Assembly: GCA_045592125.1 (NCBI GenBank)
Contig: JAZNUE010000029.1
Span: 1-56,891 of the forward strand
Source: HGM04593 sp045592125
GTDB lineage: Bacteria > Bacteroidota > Bacteroidia > Bacteroidales > Bacteroidaceae
Direction of reading: 5' to 3'
Length of the DNA stretch: 56,891 bases
The translations under genes were made by a program, and so were the position numbers. The notes under the pieces are model-generated. The model ran no database searches, was not told where the DNA came from, and was given only the letters and a program-made list of their open reading frames with translations. Positions 32,745 to 40,393 of this stretch are shown here, in pieces; positions within the stretch are counted from its first letter, which is position 1, and each line of letters begins with the position of its first letter.

Positions 32745-33659
32745 TCAGAATATTGACTCGTCAGTTACTGTCGTAAGCAGTTCTAGCGCCTTCATTCCCA
32801 TCACAGAGTTTCCCTTGCTGTTGAGCCTTGGGCTCCACACGGCAACAGAGTAGCGCATGGGGCATATTGCAGCAATGCCTCCCCCTACCCCGCTCTTGCC
32901 AGGCAGCCCAACAAGATAGGAGAACTCGCCGGCCTCGTCGTAGAAACCGCATGTCTGCATAACCGCGTTCATGCGCTTTATCTGCGAGCGCGTAAGCTCT
33001 ATGCCTGCATATCTGAACGGTTCGGCATGGTTAGCGAGCGCGAGGAATGCCCTTGCCAGCTCGCAGCAGCTCATCTCAACCGAACATGTCAGCAGGTAGA
33101 GGCGCAGCACCTCCTCCACGTCACACTCAATGTTCCTGTGATACTTGAGCAGGTTTGCAATTGCCGCGTTAAGATAGGCCATCTCGCGCTCGGAACGCGC
33201 TACCTGCTCATTAAAGCAGACAGTGTCGCTGCCGCTCAGGGCGCGGACGAAACCGAGGAACCTCTCTGCGGGATTATCGAACGAAGTAAGCAGAATATCG
33301 GCAACGACCATTGCCCCGGCGTTAATGAACGGGTTACGCGGGATACCATGCTCCACCTCAAGCTGCACAAGAGAATTGAATGCCGTGCCCGACGGTTCCT
33401 TGCCAACCCTTGACCACAACATCTCGCCCTTTAGCGAAAGCGCCATGGCAAGAGCAAACACCTTTGATATGCTCTGGATAGAGAAACGCTCGGCAGCATC
33501 CCCCACCGTATATACACCGCCGTCAATGGTATTCAGGCAAATGCCGAACTTGTCGGGATTCACCTTTGCCAGTTCGGGAATATAGTCGGCCACCTTTCCC
33601 GCACGGGAATATGGCCTTACAGAATTATATATATCCTCAAGAATTGTCTTATAGTCCAT
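32745..33659 (-). CDS. glsA: Glutaminase A
   Basis: This 304-residue enzyme is of the serine-dependent beta-lactamase-like fold. The catalytic Ser63-I-S-Lys66 lies in FSIQSISKVFAL. NPFINAGAM, SCEL-like SVEMSCCELAR and LPGKSGVGGGI are the other family blocks. It converts glutamine to glutamate and ammonia. No signal peptide is present, so it is cytoplasmic while its operon partner AnsB is exported. It is the first gene of the operon, with a TATTTTTG box at 33683-33690. Confidence 0.96.
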   Translation of the reverse strand: MDYKTILEDIYNSVRPYSRAGKVADYIPELAKVNPDKFGICLNTIDGGVYTVGDAAERFSIQSISKVFALAMALSLKGEMLWSRVGKEPSGTAFNSLVQLEVEHGIPRNPFINAGAMVVADILLTSFDNPAERFLGFVRALSGSDTVCFNEQVARSEREMAYLNAAIANLLKYHRNIECDVEEVLRLYLLTCSVEMSCCELARAFLALANHAEPFRYAGIELTRSQIKRMNAVMQTCGFYDEAGEFSYLVGLPGKSGVGGGIAAICPMRYSVAVWSPRLNSKGNSVMGMKALELLTTVTDESIF

Positions 33660-33682
33660 CCGGCAAGCTTAAACAGTTTTTG

Positions 33683-33690
33683 CAAAAATA
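33683..33690 (-). promoter_or_regulatory. Promoter -7 box of the glsA operon
   Basis: TATTTTTG on the minus strand, about 23 nt before the start codon. It is close to, and divergent from, the promoter at 33740-33771. Confidence 0.6.
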
Positions 33691-33739
33691 GCAATTTTTC
33701 CGAATAAAACTATCCGGCAGGCAATAAGGTTCGGCAAAA

Positions 33740-33771
33740 TTTGCTTCGTGCAGGCAATATCCCTATCTTCG
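33740..33771 (+). promoter_or_regulatory. Promoter of the rRNA/tRNA methyltransferase gene
   Basis: TTTG (33740-33743) and TATCTTCG (33764-33771) are 20 nt apart. The ATG follows 17 nt later. Confidence 0.7.
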
Positions 33772-33788
33772 CATAAACAACAGCACAT

Positions 33789-34592
33789 ATGCCAATAATC
33801 GAGATAACATCACTCAGCCACCCTGGCGTCGAGATTTTCAGCGCCCTCACCGAGGCCCAGCTGCGCATGAGACACGAAGGCAAGCAAGGGATTTTCATAG
33901 CCGAGAGCCCTAAGGTCATAGACGTTGCGCTCAATGCCGGATACAGGCCGCTTGCGCTGCTCTGCGAGAAAAAGCATACTAGCGGTGATGCAGCCAGCAT
34001 AATAGCACGCTGCAGCGACATCCCCGTATACACTGGCGAGCGCGGTCTCCTTGCCACACTCACCGGATATACCCTTACACGCGGCGTGCTATGCGCAATG
34101 CAGCGCCCTGCCGAGACGCGCATGGAGGATATTTGCCGTAACGCCAGGCGCATTGTGGTCATTGACGGCGTCGTAGACACCACTAACATTGGGGCAATAT
34201 TCCGCAGCGCCGCAGCGCTTGGGATTGACGCCGTGCTGCTCACCCGCAGTTCATGCGACCCTCTTAACCGCCGTGCAGTGAGAGTATCCATGGGAAGCGT
34301 GTTCCTTGTCCCCTGGGCATGGATTGACGGAGGGATTGGAGAGCTCTCCCGGCTAGGGTTCACCACTGCGGCCATGGCGCTTGCCGACGATTCAATCTCC
34401 ATTGCCGACCCGCGGCTTGCCCGCTGCCAGCGCCTTGCGATAATCATGGGCACCGAAGGGGACGGGCTTCCCCAGGCGACAATCGAGACTGCGGACTACG
34501 TGGTAAAGATTCCTATGTCGCATAATGTAGACTCGCTGAATGTCGCCGCTGCAGCAGCCGTGGCCTTCTGGGAACTGAGAAGCAAAGACTGA
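33789..34592 (+). CDS. TrmH/SpoU-family RNA 2'-O-methyltransferase
   Basis: This 267-residue protein has an N-terminal substrate-binding part (about 1-105). The SPOUT knot follows: motif 1 around NIGAIFRSAAALG, motif 2 IIMGTEGDGLP and motif 3 VKIPMSHNVDSLNVAAAAA, which bind S-adenosylmethionine within the knot. It methylates ribose in rRNA or tRNA; the exact target cannot be read from the sequence. It is a single gene, divergent from glsA. Confidence 0.92.
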   Translation: MPIIEITSLSHPGVEIFSALTEAQLRMRHEGKQGIFIAESPKVIDVALNAGYRPLALLCEKKHTSGDAASIIARCSDIPVYTGERGLLATLTGYTLTRGVLCAMQRPAETRMEDICRNARRIVVIDGVVDTTNIGAIFRSAAALGIDAVLLTRSSCDPLNRRAVRVSMGSVFLVPWAWIDGGIGELSRLGFTTAAMALADDSISIADPRLARCQRLAIIMGTEGDGLPQATIETADYVVKIPMSHNVDSLNVAAAAAVAFWELRSKD

Positions 34593-34676
34593 CAGGCCGC
34601 TCTTTGGGATTTTTACGGATATTTATATGCTATGCATTATTTCCCCATTTCTTGCCCATTTCTCATAACTTCTTCA

Positions 34677-34684
34677 TATATTTG
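34677..34684 (+). promoter_or_regulatory. Promoter -7 box of the GH20 gene
   Basis: TATATTTG, about 40 nt before the ATG. Only a weak CTTG is seen upstream. Confidence 0.55.
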
Positions 34685-34724
34685 CAATATTGGACATTAT
34701 TTATAATTATTTAAACCATACATC

Positions 34725-36743
34725 ATGAAAAACAAAATCCTATTCCTGCTGGCAGCAATCTGTATCGCATGCTCACCGCAGCAATCAGAACAGAAAGAAG
34801 ACACAAATGTGGCAAATTCTGCTGCCGTCGAGAAGAATGTAAAGCCTTTTGTTATCCCTGAGCTACGCGAATGGGAAGGTGCAGCAGGCCAGTTCATTGT
34901 TACAAAGAAGACAAAGGTTGTCTACCCCAAGGACAATGCAGCGCTTGCCGAAGTTGCAAAGCAGTTCGCATGCGACTACCAGAAGATGACAGGCACAAGC
35001 CTGAAGGTCTCTGCCGGCAAGGCCTCGGCCGGTGACATTGAGCTTGCTATTGCAGATGACAGCAGGCTAGGCAATGAGGGATACGCAATAGATATTGCGG
35101 AGAGCGTTGCCATTACAGCCACAACAGCGCGCGGTGCAATGTGGGCGACACGTACAATCCTGCAGATTGCAGAGCAGAACAGCGGCAACACCCTGCCTAA
35201 GGGCAACATCATAGACTACCCCGACTACGAGATGCGCAGCTTCATGCTCGACTGCGGCCGCAAGTTCATCCCCATCAGTTTCCTCCATGAGTATGTTGAC
35301 TTCATGGCATACTACAAGATGAACACATTCCACATCCACTTGAACGACAACGCTTTCAAGCAGTACTTCAACCACGACTGGGCAAAGACTCCATCGGGTT
35401 TCCGCCTCGAGAGCGACCTCTTCCCTGGCCTAACATCACGCGACGGCTACTACACAAAGGAGGAGTTCATAGAGCTCCAGAAGCACGCAGAGCGCGTAGG
35501 TGTTGAGATTATCCCTGAGATTGACGTACCCGCTCACTCATTGGCATTCGTCCACTACCGTCCCGAACTGGGCAGCAAGGACTACGGCCTTGACCACCTC
35601 GACCTCTTCAACCCCAATACATACACATTCATCGACTCGCTCTTCATGGAGTACCTTGGCGGCGATGAGCCTGTATTCCGCGGCCCACGTTTCCACGTAG
35701 GTACCGACGAGTACTCTAACCGCGACACAGCTGTCGTTGAGAAGTTCCGCTACTTCACCGATTTCTGTATCCGTACAGCCGAGAAGTACGGCAAGCAGGC
35801 TTGCGTTTGGGGCGCGCTCACGCACGCAAAGGGCAACACACCTGTAAAGGTTGACAACGTGCTCATGTATGAGTGGTACAATGGCTATGCCGATCCAAAG
35901 GAGATGATAGCTCTCGGTTACGACGTAATAAGCATACCCGACGGCCTTACATACATTGTGCCTGCAGCAGGCTACTACTATGACTACCTGAACTGCGGTT
36001 ACCTCTACAACAGCTGGACACCGGCAGTTATCGGCAACCAGACATTCGAGGAGAAGCACCCGCAGATAAAGGGCGGTTCTTTCGCAGTATGGAACGACCA
36101 CGCAGGCAACGGTATCAGCTGCAAGGATATCCACTACCGCGTATTCCCCGCAATGCAGACAATGGCTGTCAAGATGTGGACAGGCGCAAAGCCATCTGTT
36201 CCGTTTGAGGAGTTCGACAAGGCACGCCTTGCGCTGAGCGACGCTCCCGGCCTTAACATAGCAGGCCGTTTCAGCGGAGAGAAGAGAACACTTGTTGAAG
36301 TTCCTGCTCTCAAGCCAGCAGCAGACCTTGTAAAGGAGACAGGCATAAGAGAGGTAGGCTATGAGTACAGCGTATCGTTCGATATCGTAGCAGCAAAGGA
36401 GTGCCCAGGTACAGTACTGACAAGTTCACGCGACGCTGTGTTCTACCTTGCTGACCCCATTAGCGGCAAGCTCGGTTTCTCACGCGACGGCTATCTCATG
36501 ACATTCAACTACAGCTTCTTCCCAGGAGAGAAGGCTCATGTTACTATCAGCGGTAACCAGCAGGTTACAAAGCTCTTCGTGAACGGCAAGCTCGTTGAGA
36601 CACTCGACAAGCAGACACTCTACCACAACGAGGGCGGCAGGGACAAGATGTACTACGTGCGCACACTCGTGTTCCCGCTTGAGAAGGCAGGCAACTTCAA
36701 GAGCAATGTCACCAGCTTCAAGGTTGAGAACGCTTGCAAGTAA
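34725..36743 (+). CDS. GH20 beta-N-acetylhexosaminidase lipoprotein
   Basis: This 672-residue lipoprotein (signal AAICIAC, Cys16) has the N-terminal GH20b domain (about 42-160) and the catalytic TIM barrel (about 168-510). The catalytic Asp328-Glu329 pair is in HVGTDEYS. Typical lead-in blocks are MLDCGRKFIP, MAYYKMNTFHIHLND and IIPEIDVPAHS. A C-terminal beta domain of about 150 residues resembles a LamG-like binding module. It should cut terminal GlcNAc or GalNAc from glycans or mucin in the outer envelope. It is a lone gene with a good terminator. Confidence 0.93.
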   Translation: MKNKILFLLAAICIACSPQQSEQKEDTNVANSAAVEKNVKPFVIPELREWEGAAGQFIVTKKTKVVYPKDNAALAEVAKQFACDYQKMTGTSLKVSAGKASAGDIELAIADDSRLGNEGYAIDIAESVAITATTARGAMWATRTILQIAEQNSGNTLPKGNIIDYPDYEMRSFMLDCGRKFIPISFLHEYVDFMAYYKMNTFHIHLNDNAFKQYFNHDWAKTPSGFRLESDLFPGLTSRDGYYTKEEFIELQKHAERVGVEIIPEIDVPAHSLAFVHYRPELGSKDYGLDHLDLFNPNTYTFIDSLFMEYLGGDEPVFRGPRFHVGTDEYSNRDTAVVEKFRYFTDFCIRTAEKYGKQACVWGALTHAKGNTPVKVDNVLMYEWYNGYADPKEMIALGYDVISIPDGLTYIVPAAGYYYDYLNCGYLYNSWTPAVIGNQTFEEKHPQIKGGSFAVWNDHAGNGISCKDIHYRVFPAMQTMAVKMWTGAKPSVPFEEFDKARLALSDAPGLNIAGRFSGEKRTLVEVPALKPAADLVKETGIREVGYEYSVSFDIVAAKECPGTVLTSSRDAVFYLADPISGKLGFSRDGYLMTFNYSFFPGEKAHVTISGNQQVTKLFVNGKLVETLDKQTLYHNEGGRDKMYYVRTLVFPLEKAGNFKSNVTSFKVENACK

Positions 36744-36770
36744 ACGTGTTATTTTAGATTCATAAAACCA

Positions 36771-36808
36771 AGACAGGTCATAGCAAGACGCGATGACCTG
36801 TCTTTTTT
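36771..36808 (+). terminator. Terminator of the GH20 gene
   Basis: AGACAGGTCAT pairs with ATGACCTGTCT around an 11-nt loop, followed by six T. Confidence 0.9.
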
Positions 36809-36830
36809 AGATACACTGGCCTCTTTGGCC

Positions 36831-36955
36831 ATTCTATATTTGCTAAGTCATTGGCTCGTTTTGCTTTTAGCCACCCGCGTGGCATAAACTTCGTCTATGC
36901 TTCACGCGACTAATGGCTGCAAAACTCGCCGATAACAAAACGTTGTTTTGTCATT
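36831..36955 (-). repeat. Structured ~120-bp repeat, copy 2 (inverted to copy 1)
   Basis: The reverse complement of this stretch matches 1-121. Read on the minus strand the stems are AGCCA/TGGCT, CGCGT/ACGCG and GCATAGAC-GAA-GTTTATGC, the same three stems as copy 1 with compensating changes. On the plus strand the element starts with a TATATTTG box (36835-36842) and ends in an A/T hairpin (AACAAAAC..GTTTTGT). It could thus be read from either side. It begins 22 nt after the GH20 terminator. Confidence 0.8.
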
Positions 36956-37254
36956 ATGAGTGAAACGAAGAATCTCTTTTGTTCACAGCAAATTCCCGAC
37001 CGCGGTTTTCTCCTTCCACGTCGCTATTCTCATCCTGACAGAGCAAAGGTTCCTCCTTTCTAATTTCTCCTTTAACCCCATTGTGTGGGATTGAACCTGC
37101 TCCCGCTCGCCCTTACATGCGCTGCTTCAGCAGCTTATGAAACGACAAGGGATCTCTGTTTCTCATTTCTCATTTCTCATTTCTCATTTCACATTTCACA
37201 TCGCGTTAATTACTAATAATGAAAGCTAAACATCGGGATTGCAGTCATTATTTA
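36956..37254. other. Repeat-rich gap before the BlaI operon
   Basis: No gene is visible. Contents: a CGAAGAATCTC-type repeat remnant (to about 36980), a CCCGACCGCGG stretch, a short ACGACAAGGGATCTC remnant (about 37142-37156), and at 37158-37202 a tandem run of TCTCATT units. The last belongs to the pyrimidine repeat family also found at 50440-50620. Confidence 0.5.
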
Positions 37255-37296
37255 TTTCTAATAATTTAGATTTCTAAAAATTTAGTTTTACATTTG
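37255..37296 (+). promoter_or_regulatory. Promoter with tandem dyads, likely BlaI-type operator
   Basis: Two 15-nt units, TTTCTAATAATTTAG (37255-37269) and TTTCTAAAAATTTAG (37271-37285), stand 16 bp apart. Each is a near-palindrome of the form CTAAnnnTTAG. They cover the expected -33 region and end four bases before the -7 box TACATTTG (37289-37296). That box itself lies in ACA-TT-TGT, similar to the ACA/TGT dyads bound by BlaI and MecI. A repressor bound here would block transcription. Confidence 0.65.
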
Positions 37297-37332
37297 TGCT
37301 GCAGATAGAGATACAATTATTATATAGCAATC

Positions 37333-37713
37333 ATGAAAAAGGGAGACACGCTTACAAAATCGGAAATACAGGTAATGAACACATTGTGGGAGATGCCTGA
37401 CGGAGGCTGCATACATGATATAATTGCCCGCTACCCCGACCCAAAGCCTGCATATACAACCATCGCGACATTCCTTAAGATTCTGCTGAACAAAGGATTC
37501 GTCAAGTTCCGCAAACTGAGCGGCAAGACACATACGTACTACCCGCTTGTAAGCAAAGAAGAATACACAAGACAGATGATTACCGATGTAAAGGATTCGT
37601 TTTTCGGCGGTTCAGGCTCATCACTTGTAAAGTTCTTCGTAGAAAGAGAGGAACTCAGCGAGAGCGAGATAAAGGAACTTATTGACATTATAAAGGAAAA
37701 CAACAGGCACTGA
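37333..37713 (+). CDS. BlaI/MecI-type transcriptional repressor
   Basis: This 126-residue protein has the winged helix of the penicillinase-repressor family: LTKSEIQVMNTLWE, AYTTIATFLKILLNKGFV and THTYYPLVSKEEY. A C-terminal helical part of about 40 residues should form the dimer. In staphylococcal BlaI and MecI the partner protease cuts at residues 101-102. Here residues 100-103 read KFFV, so a comparable site is possible. The next genes include an M56 protease, the expected partner. One base separates its stop from the next ATG, and the operator-like dyads lie just upstream, fitting autorepression. Confidence 0.93.
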   Translation: MKKGDTLTKSEIQVMNTLWEMPDGGCIHDIIARYPDPKPAYTTIATFLKILLNKGFVKFRKLSGKTHTYYPLVSKEEYTRQMITDVKDSFFGGSGSSLVKFFVEREELSESEIKELIDIIKENNRH

Positions 37714-37714
37714 C

Positions 37715-38890
37715 ATGGGAAAGAGTTTCGTAAAGACGCTATCCGCATGCCTTATGCTAGTATCATTTGCCTGCGCAAGTGCTGCCAAGGAAAAAGGTGA
37801 CAGGCATGATGTCTTGATTGAGGCCTACCTTGACAGCATACCTGGCATATGCAGCAGCAGGCTCGACTTCAATGACTTCTTTGCCAAGTCATATATAATA
37901 GCAAAGGTATACGCCAATAGCGACAGCATTCCAGTAAGGATAAAAGTGAAAGGGCGCAGGATGGTCCCGTCGGGCAACTGCGACCATTACTCAGCCACAA
38001 CGGCAGAAAGACTCCTGGAGGAGAGCAGCAAGAGCATAATAAAGAGCCGCAAATGGAAACCAGGGAGAAACAGGTGCAAGGTCATTTGGAAACCGAGGCA
38101 CAACCACACCGTGGAGAGACACAGGCACGAACATAGCGGACTGATGCCCTACATAGCTGGACTAGTGACAGATGAGACAAAAAGAAAGCTTCACAAGAAC
38201 GATGGCAGCACATTCATGCGTCTGAAGACTGACAGCACAGGCACAGTCCTTAGCGCCACACCCATTGGCAGCATATTCTGGGAGACGCACGGCACAGGAA
38301 GCATAAGCGGGCTCTCAGTCTCAGCACAGCTGGGACAAGGATACAGCACAATATTCCAGCCAGGAGTCCAGCCGGCAAGGTACATGGGCATATGGGAGTC
38401 CAGGATGTACAAGGCCGACAGGCAGCTGAGGCGGAACGCACGGGAGATAGCCCGTTCGCTCAGCGGCAGGCAGTTCAGCGAGCTTGCAGGGAAAGAAAGG
38501 GAAATATGCATAGAAATACACATAGACACCTCAGGAATTGAGATAGAAGAGAGCACCCCGTCATATCCAGGCGGCGCAAAGGCACTCAAGGAATACTATA
38601 CCAGCAATTTCAGATATGGCCGTATACTGGACAGGAACAATATAAAAGGAGTTGCAGAGATAGGCCTCATAGTGAAGAAAAGCGGAAAGGCAAGGCTCCT
38701 GTATATTGAACTGCACGAGCAAGGATTTATTTACGAAGGCAAGAACAGCTGGACAAGGATTTCAGGCGAAATAAGCGAAGAGATTAGGAGAATAACAAGA
38801 AAAATGCCGCGCTGGACACCAGGCAGGTACGACGGCAAGAAGATAGAAAGCAAATGTTCGTTCCGTATAAGGCTTGACGCCAGTAACTGA
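37715..38890 (+). CDS. Exported protein with two TonB-C-like domains
   Basis: This 391-residue protein has a signal peptide (about 1-23) and two regions of the TonB C-terminal type. The first (about 60-130) contains SIIKSRKWKPGRNRC. The second (about 275-390) runs from PSYPGGAKALKEYY through GVAEIGLIVKKSG to MPRWTPGRYDGKKI. The PGG...WxPG.xxGkk pattern is that of TonB_C domains appended to many Bacteroidetes M56 proteins. A His/Arg-rich stretch lies between them. No transmembrane anchor follows the signal, so it is probably periplasmic. It sits between repressor and protease genes and may be a sensor subunit or substrate of the protease. Confidence 0.7.
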   Translation: MGKSFVKTLSACLMLVSFACASAAKEKGDRHDVLIEAYLDSIPGICSSRLDFNDFFAKSYIIAKVYANSDSIPVRIKVKGRRMVPSGNCDHYSATTAERLLEESSKSIIKSRKWKPGRNRCKVIWKPRHNHTVERHRHEHSGLMPYIAGLVTDETKRKLHKNDGSTFMRLKTDSTGTVLSATPIGSIFWETHGTGSISGLSVSAQLGQGYSTIFQPGVQPARYMGIWESRMYKADRQLRRNAREIARSLSGRQFSELAGKEREICIEIHIDTSGIEIEESTPSYPGGAKALKEYYTSNFRYGRILDRNNIKGVAEIGLIVKKSGKARLLYIELHEQGFIYEGKNSWTRISGEISEEIRRITRKMPRWTPGRYDGKKIESKCSFRIRLDASN

Positions 38891-38906
38891 CTAATCATAG
38901 ACAACC

Positions 38907-40388
38907 ATGACAGCAGCCATAACCTACATACTTAAATGGGCACTGGCACTCGCAATGCTCTACGTCCCATTCGCCCTCCTGTTAAGGAAGGAGACATTTG
39001 CGACATTCAATCGCGTGCTGCTTATCGCAGTCATCATTACCTCGGCAATACTGCCTGCCATTACGGTCACTTTCCCTGTGGAAGTGGAGATTATGAAGTA
39101 CATTGACGCAGCAGGCAATGCTGTAGCAGAGCAGCCAGTCCAGGCAGCTGTTGCCGCTGCTGGAGAGAAATTGCCCTGGATGCAACCGTCAGCGATGGAG
39201 GCGCTATGCATTATATATATCATAGGTGCTGCAGCAGCCCTGGCGCTGCGTATTGCCGAGATAGCAAGGATAATATCAGGCATAAGGCACAGGACATCGG
39301 TCATGGGAAAGCAGAATGGCATGACACTCCACTGCCATGCAGGCAGCACAGCTCCCTTCAGCTGGTTCGGGCACGTTGTAATGTCGCAGGACGACTATGA
39401 CGAGTGCGGCAGGGAGATAATGCTCCATGAGGAAGGGCACTACCGCAACGGCCATTCGTGGGACATGCTGCTGCTCTGCGCTGCCAAGTCACTGCAATGG
39501 TTCAATCCCTTCGTCTACATGCTGGCAAATGACATGAAGGAGATACATGAATACGAGGCCGACAGGCATGTGCTCAAGTGTCACGGCAACCCGCGCGCCT
39601 ACCAGCTGCTTCTGCTACGCAAGGCGGTGGGAGACACAGCGTTCAGCATTGCCAACGGATTCAGCCAGAGCAGTGTCAGAAAAAGAATAATGATGATGGC
39701 ACGCCGCCCCTCGCCTTCTATAAGAAAAGGGAAAGTGCTCTCGTTCGCGCCCACAGCGCTGCTCTTCCTCGTCATCTTTGCAAGGCCAGAATATATCTAC
39801 AGTACAATAGAAGTAAAAGCGGACAAAGAGGAAAAGCAGCACGCTAGGGATATATACGCCTATGCAGTAACAGATTGTGCTCCACAGCCACTAAGGCCTG
39901 CAATGCCAGAGGCAGGCATGGCACTGCCAAAAGAGATTGAGACAATTGCAGGCATGCCGCTTAACAGCAAGGGCGCAAGGCTGCTCGAGCGCTTTGAGGA
40001 GCATGCTTCAGGTACACTCTACCAGCATGTGGACATAGGCAGCAGCGAGACAGGCAGGAGACTGCGTGCAATGAGCGTAAGGCAATGCATAGCAAGGATT
40101 GAGTTCATATGTGACAAGCAGGGCAACGCCCACAGCATAACTGGGAAGAGCTGCAACATATCCCTGCAGGGCCATGTGCCCGGCAGCATTGAGCAGTGCA
40201 AGAGAGAGGCCACCGAGGCAGCAATAAGGCACGTGAAAGAGATGAAATGGCAGCCTGCAATAAAGAACGGCAAGCCAATGAGTACAATCTTCGACGCGCA
40301 TATTGTACTTGACATTGAAGAAGAGACAGACCAAAAGAGATACAGCAGCGGCCACACTATGATGGCCGGTTCTACACCAATAAACTGA
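38907..40388 (+). CDS. M56 (BlaR1/MecR1-like) membrane metalloprotease
   Basis: This 493-residue protein has membrane helices at about 7-26, 36-57, 98-118 and 285-301, and the zinc motif HEEGH (174-178) in the loop between the third and fourth. IHEYEAD (213-219) gives the third ligand. In BlaR1 this domain cleaves BlaI after a signal from outside. The penicillin-binding sensor of BlaR1 is absent. Instead the C-terminal ~190 residues hold a TonB-C-like domain (ARIEFICDKQG, then VKEMKWQPAIKNGKP). The trigger is therefore not a beta-lactam but some unknown envelope signal. It begins 16 nt after the preceding gene and ends 5 nt before the next. Confidence 0.9.
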   Translation: MTAAITYILKWALALAMLYVPFALLLRKETFATFNRVLLIAVIITSAILPAITVTFPVEVEIMKYIDAAGNAVAEQPVQAAVAAAGEKLPWMQPSAMEALCIIYIIGAAAALALRIAEIARIISGIRHRTSVMGKQNGMTLHCHAGSTAPFSWFGHVVMSQDDYDECGREIMLHEEGHYRNGHSWDMLLLCAAKSLQWFNPFVYMLANDMKEIHEYEADRHVLKCHGNPRAYQLLLLRKAVGDTAFSIANGFSQSSVRKRIMMMARRPSPSIRKGKVLSFAPTALLFLVIFARPEYIYSTIEVKADKEEKQHARDIYAYAVTDCAPQPLRPAMPEAGMALPKEIETIAGMPLNSKGARLLERFEEHASGTLYQHVDIGSSETGRRLRAMSVRQCIARIEFICDKQGNAHSITGKSCNISLQGHVPGSIEQCKREATEAAIRHVKEMKWQPAIKNGKPMSTIFDAHIVLDIEEETDQKRYSSGHTMMAGSTPIN

Positions 40389-40393
40389 TTATC

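Noticed and set aside
37085..37125. Possible tRNA fragment (GGTTCAATCCC on the minus strand)
   Set aside because: The T stem does not pair and no acceptor, D or anticodon arm can be found around it.
38907..40388. Beta-lactam resistance sensor
   Set aside because: The penicillin-binding domain of BlaR1 is missing and no beta-lactamase or PBP2a gene is nearby.
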